Part shown: one piece after another, positions 1 through 9,700 of the stretch
How positions within the stretch are numbered: the first letter of the stretch is position 1
Layout: every line of letters starts with the position of its first letter
Assembly: GCA_963575745.1 (NCBI GenBank)
Contig: CAUYUJ010004980.1
Coordinates: forward strand, 56,152 to 120,151
Direction: 5' to 3'
DNA length: 64,000 nt
Source of the DNA: Prorocentrum cordatum
Lineage: Eukaryota; Sar; Dinophyceae; Prorocentrales; Prorocentraceae
Notes under the pieces: model-generated
Database searches by the model: none
What the model saw: the letters and a program-made list of their open reading frames with translations, nothing else
Told to the model about the DNA's origin: nothing
Translations under genes and position numbers: made by a program

Positions 1-345
1 GAAACGGGCTGCGTCCTTCGCCACGCTGACTTCAGTGCGCGGTCCTCGGAAGTCCCGACCAAGTCCGGCACGCTTGCCAGTGGCACCGTTCGGTGGGACT
101 GGCTCAGTCAGGAGGGGAAAAAACACACAGACACAACTAATCGTCGATCCCCAAGAAAATATGGGAAAATATGGGAATTGGGCGGGAAGACAAAAACCCA
201 GAAAATATGGGAAAATATGGGGAATCATTTTATTTGTTTGTATTAATTTGTGTGTCCTTGGGCCCCTTGACTCAGGGGGGACAACATCGCGCTGGAATCG
301 GCGGTACATCGTCGATGGCTCAGCGACAGGCCCCCGGTAGCGAAT
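1..345 (+). CDS. Two exon-like segments flanking an E-family MITE
   Basis: On the plus strand the left segment (to about 107) reads SSEVPTKSGTLASGTVRWDW. The right segment (from about 276) reads GDNIALESAVHRRWLSDRPP. Removing the intervening 168 bases joins them in frame as WDWLRGDNIALESAV with about 76 percent G/C third positions. The tips carry the direct repeat GGCTCAG / GACTCAG. A minus-strand reading (MYRRFQRDVVPPEPVPPNG) is also open across the same junction but has lower GC3. No family is recognised, though the Trp-rich start is vaguely WWE-like. The left end is truncated by the window. Confidence 0.4.
108..270 (-). mobile_element. E-family MITE (reverse), putative introner
   Basis: About 165 bp. 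The consensus in forward orientation starts TGAAGGGGCCCTGGGACACA and ends GTGTGTTTTTTCCCCTCCTGA. The ends are imperfect inverted repeats. The centre repeats CCCATATTTTCCCATATTTT. Flanking GGCTCAG / GACTCAG may be a target-site duplication. Confidence 0.75.
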
Positions 346-462
346 CCGAGCGGTCCTGGGCGGGGTGGGCTATGGATCTCCTATTGGCGATCAATGGGCG
401 ATCGGGGGTCGATGGGTCCCCCCCTGAGCCTATCCCCCTCCTGACGTTGCCCTGGAGTGCAT

Positions 463-545
463 TTTAAGCTGGGCGTGTCCTCATACAGGCGGATTTTGGA
501 CGAAGAATTAAACGTAGCCCAACATATCCAAAAGTAGCCCAAACT
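463..545 (+). mobile_element. A-family MITE, left half
   Basis: It matches the left end of family A (GGGCGTGTCC..ACAGGCGGATTTTGGACGAA); the right half is missing. The flank GGGCGATCGGGGGTCGATGG recurs beside other A or duplicated segments (2996, 30350). Confidence 0.7.
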
Positions 546-663
546 AGTGATATTATCCCGGCAAAGCAACCTAACAGCGATGTGTAGGAGCATATCTGGA
601 AGCATTCCCCTTAAGATTCAGATGAGAATCCTGTTGTAGAATTCTGCTGTCCTCGCAGTCGTA

Positions 664-2336
664 GTCGCATTCACGATGGCAGTCGCAGTGGCAACGGCAG
701 TCGCAGTCACAGCCTCAGCCTCAGCCTGCCTCAGCCTCAGCCTCAGCCTGCCTCAGCCTCAGCCTGCCTCAGCCTCATCCTCAGCCTGCTTCAGCCTCAG
801 CATCAGTCTGCCTTCAGCCTCGGCCTCAGCCTCAGCCTGCCTCAGCCTCAGCCTGCATCAGCCTCAGCCTCAGCCTCAGCCTGCCTCAGCATCAGCCTGC
901 CTCAGCCTCAGCCTCAGTCTGCCTCAGCCTCAGCCTCAGCCTGCTTCAGCCTCAGCCTCAGTCTGCCTTCAGCCTCGGCCTCAGCCTCAGCCTGCCTTAG
1001 CCTCAGCCTGCATCAGCCTCAGCCTCAGCCTCAGCCTGCCTCAGCATCAGCCTGCTTCAGCCTCAGCCTCAGCCTGCCTCAGCCTCAGCCTCAGTCTGCT
1101 TCAGCCTCAGCCTCATTCTGCCTTCAGCCTCGGCCTCAGCCTCAGCCTGCCTCAGCCTCAGCCTGCATCAGCCTCAGCCTCAGCCTCATCCTGCCTCAGC
1201 ATCAGCCTGCCTCAGCCTCAGCCTCAGCCTGCCTCAGCCTCAGCCTCAGCCTGCTTCAGCCTCAGCCTCAGTCTGCCTTCAGCCTCGGCCTCAGCCTCAG
1301 CCTGCCTCAGCCTCAGCCTGCCTCAGCCTCAGCCTCAGCCTCAGCCTGCCTCAGCCTCAGCCTGCCTCAGCCTCAGCCTCAGCCTGCCTCATCCTCAGCC
1401 TCAGCCTGCTTCAGCCTCAGCCTCAGTCTGCCTTCAGCCTCGGCCTCAGCCTCAGCCTGCCTCAGCCTCAGCCTGCATCAGCCTGAGCCTCAGCCTCAGC
1501 CTGCCTCAGCCCCAGCCTGCCTCAGCCTCAGCCTCAGCCTGCCTCAGCCTCAGCCTCAGCCTGCTTCAGCCTCAGCCTCAGTCTGCCTTCAGCCTCGGCC
1601 TCAGCCTCAGCCTGCCTCAGCCTCAGCCTGCATCAGCCTCAGCCTCAGCCTGCCTCAGCATCAGCATCAGCCTGCCTCAGCCTGCCTCAGCCTGCCTCTG
1701 CCTCTGCCTCAGCCTCAGCCTTCAGCCTCGGCCTCAGCCTCAGCCTGCCTCAGCCTCAGCCTGCATCAGCCTCAGCCTCAGCCTCAGCCTGCCTCATCAT
1801 CAGCCTGCCTCAGCCTCAGCCTGCCTCTGCCTCAGCCTCAGCCTGCTTCAGCCTCAGCCTCAGTCTGCCTTCAGCCTCGGCCTCAGCCTCAGCCTGCCTC
1901 AGCCTGCATCAGCCTCAGCCTCAGCCTCAGCCTGCCTCAGCATCAGCCTGCCTCAGCCTCAGCCTCAGCCTGCCTCAGCCTCAGCCTCAGCCTGCTTCAG
2001 CCTCAGCCTCAGTCGGCCTTCAGCCTCGGCCTCAGCCTCAGCCTGCCTCAGCCTCAGCCTGCCTCAGCCTCAGCCTCAGCCTGCTTCAGCCTCAGCCTCA
2101 GTCTGCCTTCAGCCTCGGCGTCAGCCTCAGGCTGCCTCAGCCTCAGCCTGCATCAACCTCAGCCTCAGCCTCAGCCTGCCTCAGCATCAGCCTGCCTCAG
2201 CCTCAGCCTCAGCCTGCCTCAGCCTCAGCCTCAGCCTGCTTCAGCCTCAGCCTCAGTCTGCCTTCAGCCTCGGCCTCAGCCTCAGCCTGCCTCAGCCTCA
2301 GCCTGCCTCAGCCTCAGCCTCAGCCTGCCTCAGCAT
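664..2336 (+). repeat. CAGCCT-type minisatellite, 1.7 kb
   Basis: A hexamer CAGCCT/CAGCCTG is repeated over about 1,670 bases with higher-order blocks (for example TCTGCCTTCAGCCTCGG recurs). The plus strand has no stop in any frame because CAGCCT contains none, which creates a spurious 720-codon Ser/Leu/Pro/Gln frame. I do not regard it as a gene. Confidence 0.95.
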
Positions 2337-2690
2337 TCAAAATGTGGCACGGGAATGGAGTTCTGGGAACTCGAAGACCACGAAGTGGCCTACAGTTGGC
2401 TCTGGGCATCCAAAATGTGGCCCGGGAATGGAATTCTGGGAAGTACAAGACCACGAAGTGGCCTACAGTTGGCTCCGGGCTTCAAAATGTGGCCCGGGAA
2501 TGGAGTTCTGGGAAGTCGAAAAGCACGAAGTGGCCTACAGTTGGCTCCGGGCATCCAAAATGTGGCCCGGGAATGGAGTTCTGGGAAGTCGAAGAGCACG
2601 AAGTGGCCTACAGTTGGCTCCGGGCATTCAAAATGTGGCCCGGGAATGGAGTTCTGGGAGGTCGAAGAGCACGAAGTGTGTGACTGTTTG
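2337..2690 (+). repeat. 73-bp tandem array, about 5 copies
   Basis: The unit contains AAAATGTGGCCCGGGAATGG and CACGAAGTGGCCTACAGTTG. Starts at 2339, 2412, 2484, 2557 and 2630 give a 72-73 bp period. The array directly follows the CAGCCT minisatellite. Confidence 0.95.
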
Positions 2691-2800
2691 CTTAAAACGA
2701 GCCCGGCCCTCGCCTGTCCGGCTCCCGCCCAGACCCCCCTGGGGAGTCATCAGATGCTTTCTTTTGACTCACTTAGAAACCTATCAGTCTTCGCTGTTAG

Positions 2801-2877
2801 GTAAAATCGTACCCAGACTATTCTTCGACTATTTTTGAATACTCCTCCTGAAGAGGGACATGCCCCACTTGAAGCTA
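2801..2877 (+). mobile_element. A-family MITE, right half
   Basis: Right end only: ATCGTACCCAGACTATTCTT through GAGGGACATGCCCCACTT. Confidence 0.75.
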
Positions 2878-2879
2878 GA

Positions 2880-3430
2880 TGTCTGGGAAAAGCAGAAAGA
2901 GAAAGAGAAAGAGGAGGCGCACTCGATCTTGCGACGGTCGACCCTCCAGCGCATTCCGCTGCTCTCGCCGGGCCAGCCCTGGCTCACAGCGCCGGCCGGG
3001 CGATCGGGCGTCGATGCGTCCCCCCCCTGACCCTATCGGCCCCCCTAACGCTGGACGCCCGAGTTATCCGGGGTAACTCGGGTCCGGGGTAACTCGGGCT
3101 TGGATTCCCGAAAAAGGAACCCGAGTTATCCCTGACCCGAGTTACCCCTGATGATTCGGGGCTCTGGACGCCCGAGTTATCCGGGGTAACTCGGGTCCGG
3201 GGTAACTCGGGTTCGGATTCCCGAAAAACGAACCCGAGTTATCCCTGACCCGAGTTACCCCTGATGATTCGGGGCTCTGACTAACGTCGCCTTGGAGTTA
3301 GGTGTCTGGGGAACGAGGAAGAGACAGAGGAGGCGCGCTCGCTCTCGCGACGGCCGACCCTCCAACGCACACCGCGGCTCCCGCCGGGCGGGCCCCGGCT
3401 CACAGCGCCCGGCGCGCCCCTCGGCGGCTC
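2880..3430 (+). repeat. Direct duplication (~125 bp) around a 114-bp tandem pair
   Basis: Segments 2880-3020 and 3301-3430 are diverged copies (both with GTCTGGG, GAGGAGGCGC and CGACCCTCCA blocks). Between them, 3054-3290 holds two copies of a ~114-bp unit rich in CCGAGTTATCC and GGTAACTCGGG, which are mutually complementary and can fold into several hairpins. Confidence 0.8.
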
Positions 3431-3508
3431 CCCACCCCGCAACCTGTGCTCCCCGCGCTGCTGGTCGGGGGGCCCCGAATGTCCACCTGCACAGATGCCA
3501 CTTGGCGA

Positions 3509-3715
3509 CCTCTTGGCTTCTGTTGCTCCCTATCGTGCTGAAGGACCACGCCCCAGAAATAGTTTCGAGCACCCAGAAGAGTGTCGACGCAATGTCGGGC
3601 GAGCGTCTCCCAGGGCCGGGCACGTGGAAGCCCTCGAATTTTGGTACTTGTCTGGTGCTCGGAATTCTTCGTGGATGTCAAAGCTAAGAGTAGGTTGGAA
3701 CATCATACCTCTTGG
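3509..3715 (+). mobile_element. B-family MITE with perfect 8-bp target duplication
   Basis: The element is 3517-3707 (191 bp), flanked by CCTCTTGG at 3509-3516 and 3708-3715. Ends are imperfect inverted repeats, TATGTTGCTCCCATCGTACTT type and TATGATGTTCCAACCTACTT type. The centre holds CACCCAGAAGAGTGTCGACG-like sequence. Confidence 0.85.
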
Positions 3716-3883
3716 TAACCTCTGCCAACTCAGCAGTGGCCTTGCTATAACCCCCTAGTAGCCTGCGTTGCGTAATCCTGCCGCTTCTAACGCGTGAGCG
3801 CCTCAGCCCGGCTGGTGCAACTCCCTCGCCTGAGCCGCTGGCACGTTGGCAAGACCAGGAGCACATAATACAGTTTTTTGTTT

Positions 3884-3960
3884 CTTTATATATATATATA
3901 TGTGTATATATATATATATATCATATCTCATATATCATATATATATCGTATATATATAAT
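3884..3960. repeat. TA-rich microsatellite
   Basis: Runs of TATATA with CATATC interruptions. Confidence 0.9.
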
Positions 3961-4031
3961 AAAAAAAAGGGCCAGTCGAGGCTACTCTGGGTTGGGAGAA
4001 CTTGCACAGAGGTTGCCACATTTGTGCAGCC

Positions 4032-4276
4032 ATGATAGCCATAAGCGAATCAGAGGAATAATACAAACACATAAACATAAACTTTCGACGGTCCGCGCGG
4101 ATTTCTCGGATTCGCGCTGGACCCCCTCCCTGGCGCACGGAACGCGCCAGTGGCGGCGCCAGAGGCGCGGCCAGGGGGCCCAAGCGCGGATCCAAGAAAT
4201 CCGCGTGGAGCGCCAAAAGTTTATGCTTATGTGTGTTCTTTTCTTCTTCGAATGATAGCCATAAGCGAACCTGAAG
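4032..4276 (+). mobile_element. C-family hairpin element with long flanking duplication
   Basis: The body (about 4057-4251) is a near-palindrome: ACATAAACATAAACTTT..CCGCGCGGATTTCTCGGAT pairs with ATCCAAGAAATCCGCG..AAAAGTTTATGCTTATGT. It is flanked by ATGATAGCCATAAGCGAA at 4032-4049 and 4252-4269, an 18-bp perfect repeat extending to 25 bp with three mismatches. Confidence 0.8.
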
Positions 4277-4290
4277 CTCATCCAAACAAG

Positions 4291-4452
4291 CTTAGGTCGG
4301 GCGTGTCCCCCTACAGGCGGATTCTGGACGAAACATAAGAAACATTCAAACACATACGCCCAAAATGGCCAAACATGATCGGAACATCGTCCCCAGACTA
4401 TTTTTTACTATTTCTGAATATTCCTCCTGTGGAAGGACAGGCCCGTCTTACA
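4291..4452 (+). mobile_element. A-family MITE, full copy
   Basis: It begins TTAGGTCGGGCGTGTCCCCC and ends AAGGACAGGCCCGTCTTAC. The core has CGTCCCCAGACTATTTTTTA. No clear duplication. Confidence 0.85.
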
Positions 4453-4477
4453 GACAGGCCGAGGCGACTTTCTCTCG

Positions 4478-4850
4478 GGAGCGGCCAAGAGGGGGGTGTC
4501 CAAGAGGGGGGGTGCAAATCATGACCGGCGGCACGTGCGCGGCCCAGCGGGGGGGCCCGGGACGCAGTGAAAAGAGAAGAGGCGCCATGACATCTGGGGA
4601 AATATCCATGATTTCCCACTACCGTATCCCCCCCCCCCCCCCCAGTCATCACCCCCTAGGGGCCGCATGTGAACCCCTACCCCTAACCCCACACGATTTC
4701 TGTGGGTAGGGTTGTGGGTTCAATTCGTGCTCTAAGTGTTGTTGAGCTTCCCGATAACGAAGTGAACGTCCACCTCCCCCTCTCGGATACTATAATGGCC
4801 CACGTTCTCCATGATATATTCCCTGCCCCTAGTCAGCACCCTTGGCTGCG
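4478..4850 (+). repeat. G repeat, copy 1, with internal insertion
   Basis: Starts GAGCGGCCAAGAGGGGGGTG and runs through CATCTGGGGAAATATCCATG. The tail (ATGGCCCACG...CATGATAT) is displaced to about 4795 by an insertion resembling the palindromic H element at 59945 (ACCCCTACCCCTAACCCCAC, CACGATTTCTGTGGG). Confidence 0.75.
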
Positions 4851-4954
4851 CCCGTGGGGTTGGGGGTGAGGTGTGGGGAGGGCTTCTTCAGAAAAGCATG
4901 GCGTGCTGTTTTAGAAGTCGGCCGGCCTTTTACTCTATAATACGTGCCCGTCGC

Positions 4955-5112
4955 CTTTGATGGAGGAGGAGGAGGAGGAGGTGGAGGAGGGGGAGGCGCC
5001 GGGAGGAGGAAGGCGGGTGAGGAGGGAGGTTAGTGGGGTAAAGAGGTAGTGGAGGATGAGGAGGAGGAGGAGGAGGAGGAGGAGGAGGGAGGAGGAGGAG
5101 GAGGAGGAGGCT
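4955..5112 (+). repeat. GGA microsatellite
   Basis: Interrupted GGA repeats. Confidence 0.9.
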
Positions 5113-5297
5113 GACACCCCCCTCTTTGCCGCCCCCGAATTCTCGGGCCCAGGATCGGCCCCACCGGGCCCCGGCGCCCGGCGGACGGCCTCTTCGGGAG
5201 CTCCCGCGCCGACCGAGAGCGCGCGGACACACCACGGAGGCCGCGAGGGACACCGCGGCCGCAGCTGCTCTGTGAGGTGCAGGCTTCTCTGGGCTTC

Positions 5298-5442
5298 GGT
5301 CGGGCAGGGCCCCCTACAGGCAGAGTTGAGGAAGAGCTGGGGCAATAGTCAAACCATGCTCCCAAATCGTGAAAACGTCGTTCCCGGACTGATGCTGGGC
5401 TGTTCTTGAAGACTCCTCCTGTAGAGGGACGTGCCCAACTTG
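5298..5442 (+). mobile_element. A-family MITE, diverged copy
   Basis: TCGGGCAGGGCCCCCTACAG at the left and CTGTAGAGGGACGTGCCCAA at the right; the core CAAACCATGCTC is still recognisable. Confidence 0.65.
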
Positions 5443-6316
5443 AGTGCAGGCTTCTTCAGGCGACGCGCGCGGGGGGGAAGTGAGCAGGGGCGGGTCTCCT
5501 TAAAAAGGCTCGGAAGCCCCCCCCCTCCGGACAAGTTGTCCAAGCCTTCCCCCGAATGCATACACAGCCGTGACAAAATGTTCTCCAATTTGCTATGATG
5601 AAGACCTCTCCCATCCCTCTCAATATTCCTGCCATGTATTACACCATGTCTCGGAAGGCTGGAAGGCTTGTGAGAGGCCCCGCTGCCTTCTGAGAGGGCC
5701 TCTTCTCCTTCGCACTTCCCCCCCTAGACGCGCCGCCGAACATCCGTCAGAATCGGTCCCTGGACCCCTCCCAAGGTCCATCCGATGAGGTTTTTCACCC
5801 TGGATCGAACTACGGGCGCCCTGGGCACGAGAACGGCCCCCAGAGGCGAAACAGTACGAAAAACCGCCTCGAACCTCGAAACCCTCGAAGTTCACAAACC
5901 TCGAAATTTCCCCCTTCGCTCGGCGCCGATTCTCGCGAGCCAGATCCGTCCTCGAGGGTGCCAGGGCCCGAGCACGGCGGCAAGAGCGCCCGCCGTGCGT
6001 CTTCTGGTGGCGGGCACGAGGCGGGCGGAGCGGAGGGGGAGGAGGGGTGGGCCTCCTCGGGAGGTTACGTATTCGACGATGGACGCCTTATGACCCACTG
6101 GCCCTGGGCGGTCTTCTCGGCGGTCGTCGGCGGTCTTCTGGCGGTCTTCTATGGCGGTCTTCGGCGGTGTTCTGCGGCCTTCTGACGGTCTTCGGCGGTT
6201 TTCGTCGGTTTCTCGGCTTGAAAGCAGGACGCTTGCGGTTAACAAGGGGTCCATGCTCGAACACCTAACAGAAGGCAGGGGGCTTCGTGGAAGTGCTCTC
6301 ATGAAGGGGCCCAGGG
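5443..6316. other. No recognised gene
   Basis: Mixed unique sequence with open frames on both strands but no homology and no clear codon bias. 6100-6235 is a degenerate GGTCTTC/GGCGGTC repeat. Confidence 0.4.
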
Positions 6317-6465
6317 ACAAACCAACAGTAGACACAACTCCCAAGACTCCCCTTATTCTCCCAAATTCCCTGGAGGTTCGTCTTCGCCTTCACTTCCCAT
6401 CTGCTCCGCACTTTCCGGGGAATCGGAGATTCTTTGTGTCTGCGTGTGTGTGCTTAGGGTGGGCC
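6317..6465 (+). mobile_element. E-family MITE, diverged
   Basis: Begins TGAAGGGGCCCAGGGACAAA and ends near GTGTCTGCGTGTGTGTGCTT; the central ATATTTT repeats are degraded. Confidence 0.6.
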
Positions 6466-6492
6466 TCCTCAGAAGACGGGGGGCTGCTTGGA

Positions 6493-6534
6493 CGCGCTCT
6501 CTCTCTCTCTCTGTCTCTCTATTTTTTCTTCTTG

Positions 6535-6580
<46 letters not shown>
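6493..6580 (+). repeat. CT microsatellite
   Basis: CT runs interrupted by a T-rich stretch. Confidence 0.95.
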
Positions 6581-6581
<1 letters not shown>

Positions 6582-6799
6582 TTAAAAAATAAATGAATAC
6601 ATACATTTTTTTCTAACCTTCGTGCCATCCTCCGAGCCCCGCTGGGAGCACCGTGCGCCCGAGAGGGCCCGCCCCGCTCGCCCCCCCGCCACCCCGCTCC
6701 GCGCGGCGGCGGGCGCTCCCTTCGCCAGGTGCGGACGCCGGGGCCCCACGGACTCCCGAGGGGCGCCGTCCGCGCAGCCTCCTGCAGAGGAAGAGGACG

Positions 6800-7075
6800 A
6801 CTGCGTGCAGTGGAGGCCCGCCCACAGGAAGCCTTCCCACGAGAAGCCCAGCCCTGAGGCCCCATGGCGTCCATGACTCTTCTGGCGTGGGGGCGTCACG
6901 GGTACCCCAAAGCAAAACCGCTCGAAACCCCCAAGGACTCACGTCAACGTCGCGTTTTGGTGTGGATTTGTTTTCCTTTCCACAGCAAAGCCATCGAAAC
7001 CATCGAAACCCAGGGCACCCTGGAGGCAAGCAGGGTGTTTCTTGGCGTGGGCCTCCACTGTGAACATCAACCATC
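6800..7075 (+). repeat. P repeat, copy 1
   Basis: Shares CACCCTGGAGGCAAGCAGGG, TGTTTCTTGG and ACGAGAAGCCCAGCCCTGAG-type blocks with 34371-34572. Confidence 0.75.
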
Positions 7076-7419
7076 GGGGACGGACAGAACCCCCTTTGGC
7101 AAAACGCGGTTTGGTGAAGACGACCCCAGACCCAAACCTGGCAGGCGCAAGCCTGGAAAATGACGGCCGCGGCGCCCTCTCGAGAACCGAAAACGGACGA
7201 CTCACTAATCGACGTGTCAGGGTACTCCAGATTTCGTAATAAAAGGGAGGGGGTCTGGACCCTCCAAAACAAGCCATTTCAGACCTCCCCCGTGGGCGAA
7301 CCCTCCGAAACATCGTCCCCAGACCACCCAGGCCCTCCAAGATAGCCTGGAAGATACCCCCCCCCGAAATGAGACCCCCCTCCCTTTATTACGAAATCTG
7401 GAGTAGGAGGTCTGTCCAC

Positions 7420-7740
7420 CCCCGAAACTGGAGGCCTGCGCGGACCCCTTGGCTCTGCGCCGGGGGGCGGCGCCAGAGGGGCCGCCCGGGGGGGCTCCCC
7501 GCGCCGATCCAAGAAGTCCGCGCGGGGTTCAGAAAACTCCTCCTCCTCCTCCTCCTCCTCCGCCTCCTCCCTCCTCGCTCCTACTCCTCTTCCTCCTCCT
7601 CCTCCTCCTCCTCCTCCTCCTCCTCCTCCTCCTCCTCCTCCTCCTCGCTCCGCCTCCTCCTCACTCCTCCTCCTCCCCCCTGCCTCTACCTCCTCCTTTT
7701 TTCCCCCTCCTCCCTTCCCCTCCTCCTCCTCCTCCCCGTC
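7420..7740 (+). repeat. C-family fragment followed by TCC microsatellite
   Basis: 7420-7532 keeps the C-family core (CCTGCGCGGACC ... GCGCCGATCCAAGAAGTCCG). It runs into a TCC repeat of about 200 bases. Confidence 0.75.
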
Positions 7741-7930
7741 CAGGCAACACGCCTGTCAAACTAGCGGAGACTGCGTCGCCCGTATCCTGCCGCCGGCTTT
7801 TCTCGTCATGGCGCAGGCCTGTGTTACAATTTCGCCGTCCCCTCGAGCGGGGCGTGACGCTTTCGGGCGTCCGACTGGACCTTTGTTGTTGTTGTTGTTG
7901 TTGTTGTGGTTTTTCCCCGAACAAGAATCC

Positions 7931-8091
7931 TCAACGCAGCCTCCTGGCCTCGCGCTCCGTCTCCAGCAGCGCCAGGATGTCGCCCTCGCGGACGGGGCCC
8001 TTCACGTTGCGGATGAGGGAACGGCCTGCGAGCTCCGGCGTGGTCTCGGTCATGAACATCACGCGGACCTGGATCACACCGCCGCGGGAGC
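7931..8091 (-). CDS. RPS28: 40S ribosomal protein eS28 (RPS28), exon 2 (C-terminal)
   Basis: This exon holds residues 20-71 of the small-subunit ribosomal protein eS28, which lies near the mRNA exit region of the 40S head. The translation contains the family's hallmark blocks [14 protein letters not shown] and [12 protein letters not shown], followed at once by TGA, which is the exact family C-terminus. The exon begins after CCGAG; its first two bases complete a glycine codon started in exon 1. Joined to 11210-11264 it gives 71 codons plus stop, against about 69 residues in animals and fungi. A short insertion, TPELA, sits in the middle of the protein. Codons are strongly G/C-ending. The 3' flank has a CAA/TTG repeat and no AATAAA signal. 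I see no frameshift or lost residue, so this looks like a working gene. Confidence 0.95.
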
Positions 8092-8155
8092 CTCGGCGGT
8101 GCGAAAAGGGGGGCACGGCGCCGACGACGACCCCGTTGCCTTGTATGTTTTCTTG

Positions 8156-8330
8156 TGTTTCTGTTAGGTCGGGCGTGTCCCTACAGGCGAATTTTGGACG
8201 ACAAATACAACATAGTCAAAAACAATCAAACAATGCGCAAACATACTCAAAGAGTCGTCCCCAGGGTACGTTGGGACTATTTTTGAGTATTCCTCCTGTG
8301 GGGTGACACGCCCGACTTCAAATGTTTCTG
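8156..8330 (+). mobile_element. A-family MITE with perfect 8-bp target duplication
   Basis: The element is 8164-8322 (159 bp), flanked by TGTTTCTG at 8156-8163 and 8323-8330. Terminal inverted repeats TTAGGTCGGGCGTG / CACGCCCGACTTCAA. It lies inside the eS28 intron. Confidence 0.9.
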
Positions 8331-8489
8331 GACCTTCTCGCCGCCAGGTCTGGCCGCGGTGCGGAACGTTGGTCAGGGCCAACCCCCAGAAGGGTCCCGG
8401 AGCAGGCCTTGAGCAGCCTCCGGGCGGGGGCGGGGGCCTCTGGCCCCTCCCGGGGATGCCTCCCAGGAAGGCTCCTCTGGAGGCTTGGC

Positions 8490-8760
8490 GGCGCGCACAA
8501 AAGGGGTGGAGGGACGGGGGAGGGCTTCTTAGAAGGAGGCTGCTCATAAAAAGGCGCCGGCCTCACATCTATAGATAAGGCCCGCGCCTTCTAAGAAGCA
8601 GGGGTGTTTCTAAGAAGCCCCCCCCCCCCCGCATCGGCGACGTCGGCGTGGAGGAATTCGGGCTCCACATCGAGCCGCATCTCCGATGCATCGGCGATGC
8701 GGCGCGATCCACCGACCCCATCTGCTCGGACCCCGTCTAGGAGGTCTGGATCCTCATGAT
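8490..8760 (+). repeat. F repeat, copy 1
   Basis: Contains GGCGGCGCGCACAAAAGGGG, repeated CTTCTTAGAA arms and a GATGCATCGGCGATG hairpin, and ends GGTCTGGATCCTCATGATGA before a GAG repeat. The same order occurs at 21940-22260; a third partial copy lies at 9890-10020. Confidence 0.8.
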
Positions 8761-9153
8761 GACGAGGAGGAGGAGGAAGAGGAGGAGGAGGACGAGGAGG
8801 AGGGAGGAGGAGGAGGAGGAGGAGAAGGAGGAGGAGGAGGAGGAGGAGGAGGAGAAGGAGAGTAGGAGGAGGCAGGTTGGGAGGAGGAGAGGAGGATGAA
8901 GAGAGGGAGTGGTAGGAGGGAAGGGAGGAAGAGTAGTAGTAGTAGTAGTATTAGTAGTAGTAGTAGTAGTAGTATTTAGTAGTATTAAGTAAGTAGTAGT
9001 AGTAGTAGTGAGTCGTAGTCCGTATGTAGTTAGTAAGTAGTAGTAATCGTAGTAGTAGTAGTAGTATTAGTAGTAGTAGTAGTATTAGTAGTAAGTAGTA
9101 GGATTAGTAGTATAGTAGTTAGTGGTTGTAGTATTAGTTTTCTAGTATTAGTC

Positions 9154-9186
<33 letters not shown>

Positions 9187-9700
9187 TAGTAGTAGTTAGT
9201 AGTAGTATAGTAGTAGTAGTCGTAGTAGTAGTAGAGTAGTATCGTAGTAGGGTCGTCGTCGTCCGTCGTCCCCGTCGTCGTCGTCGTCGTCGTCGTCGTA
9301 GTAGTAGTAGTAGTAGTAGTATAAGTAGTAAGTAGTAGAAGTAAGTAGTAGTAGTATATAGTTAGTAAGTAGTAGTAGTAGTAGTAGTAGAGTAGTAGTA
9401 GTAGTAGTGTAGTAAGTAGTGTAGTATTACTAGTAGTAGTAGTATTAGAGCAGAGGGGTTTGTAGGAGGCGGGCGGAGGAGGAGATGCAAGAGGCGGGAG
9501 ATGACAAAGGGGGAGAGGGAGGAGGAGGAGGCAGGGCGGTGTAGGCGGAGATGAGAAGGAGAGCCAGGAGGAGGATGAGGATGAGGTAGGCGAAGTGAGG
9601 AGGCTGGAAGGAGGAGGCGGAGGGACGGAGGAGGAGAAGGAGGCCGGCGAGAGGCTTGGAGGAGAGGGGCGGATTAGGAAGGTCCGTAGTCTGAGGCGGA
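8760..9700 (+). repeat. GAG then TAG/GTA microsatellite block
   Basis: About 105 bases of GAG, then some 500 bases of TAG/GTA with phase shifts, a GTC run near 9255, and degenerate GAG to 9700. It creates poly-Thr/Tyr open frames on the minus strand that are not genes. Confidence 0.95.

Noticed and set aside
676-2838. 720-codon plus-strand open frame rich in Ser, Leu, Pro, Gln
   Set aside because: It is produced by the stop-free CAGCCT repeat and runs on into the 73-bp array; there is no codon bias or homology.
4700-4720. GGTTCAATTC as a tRNA B-box
   Set aside because: No A-box at the right distance; the sequence belongs to an H-like inverted repeat.
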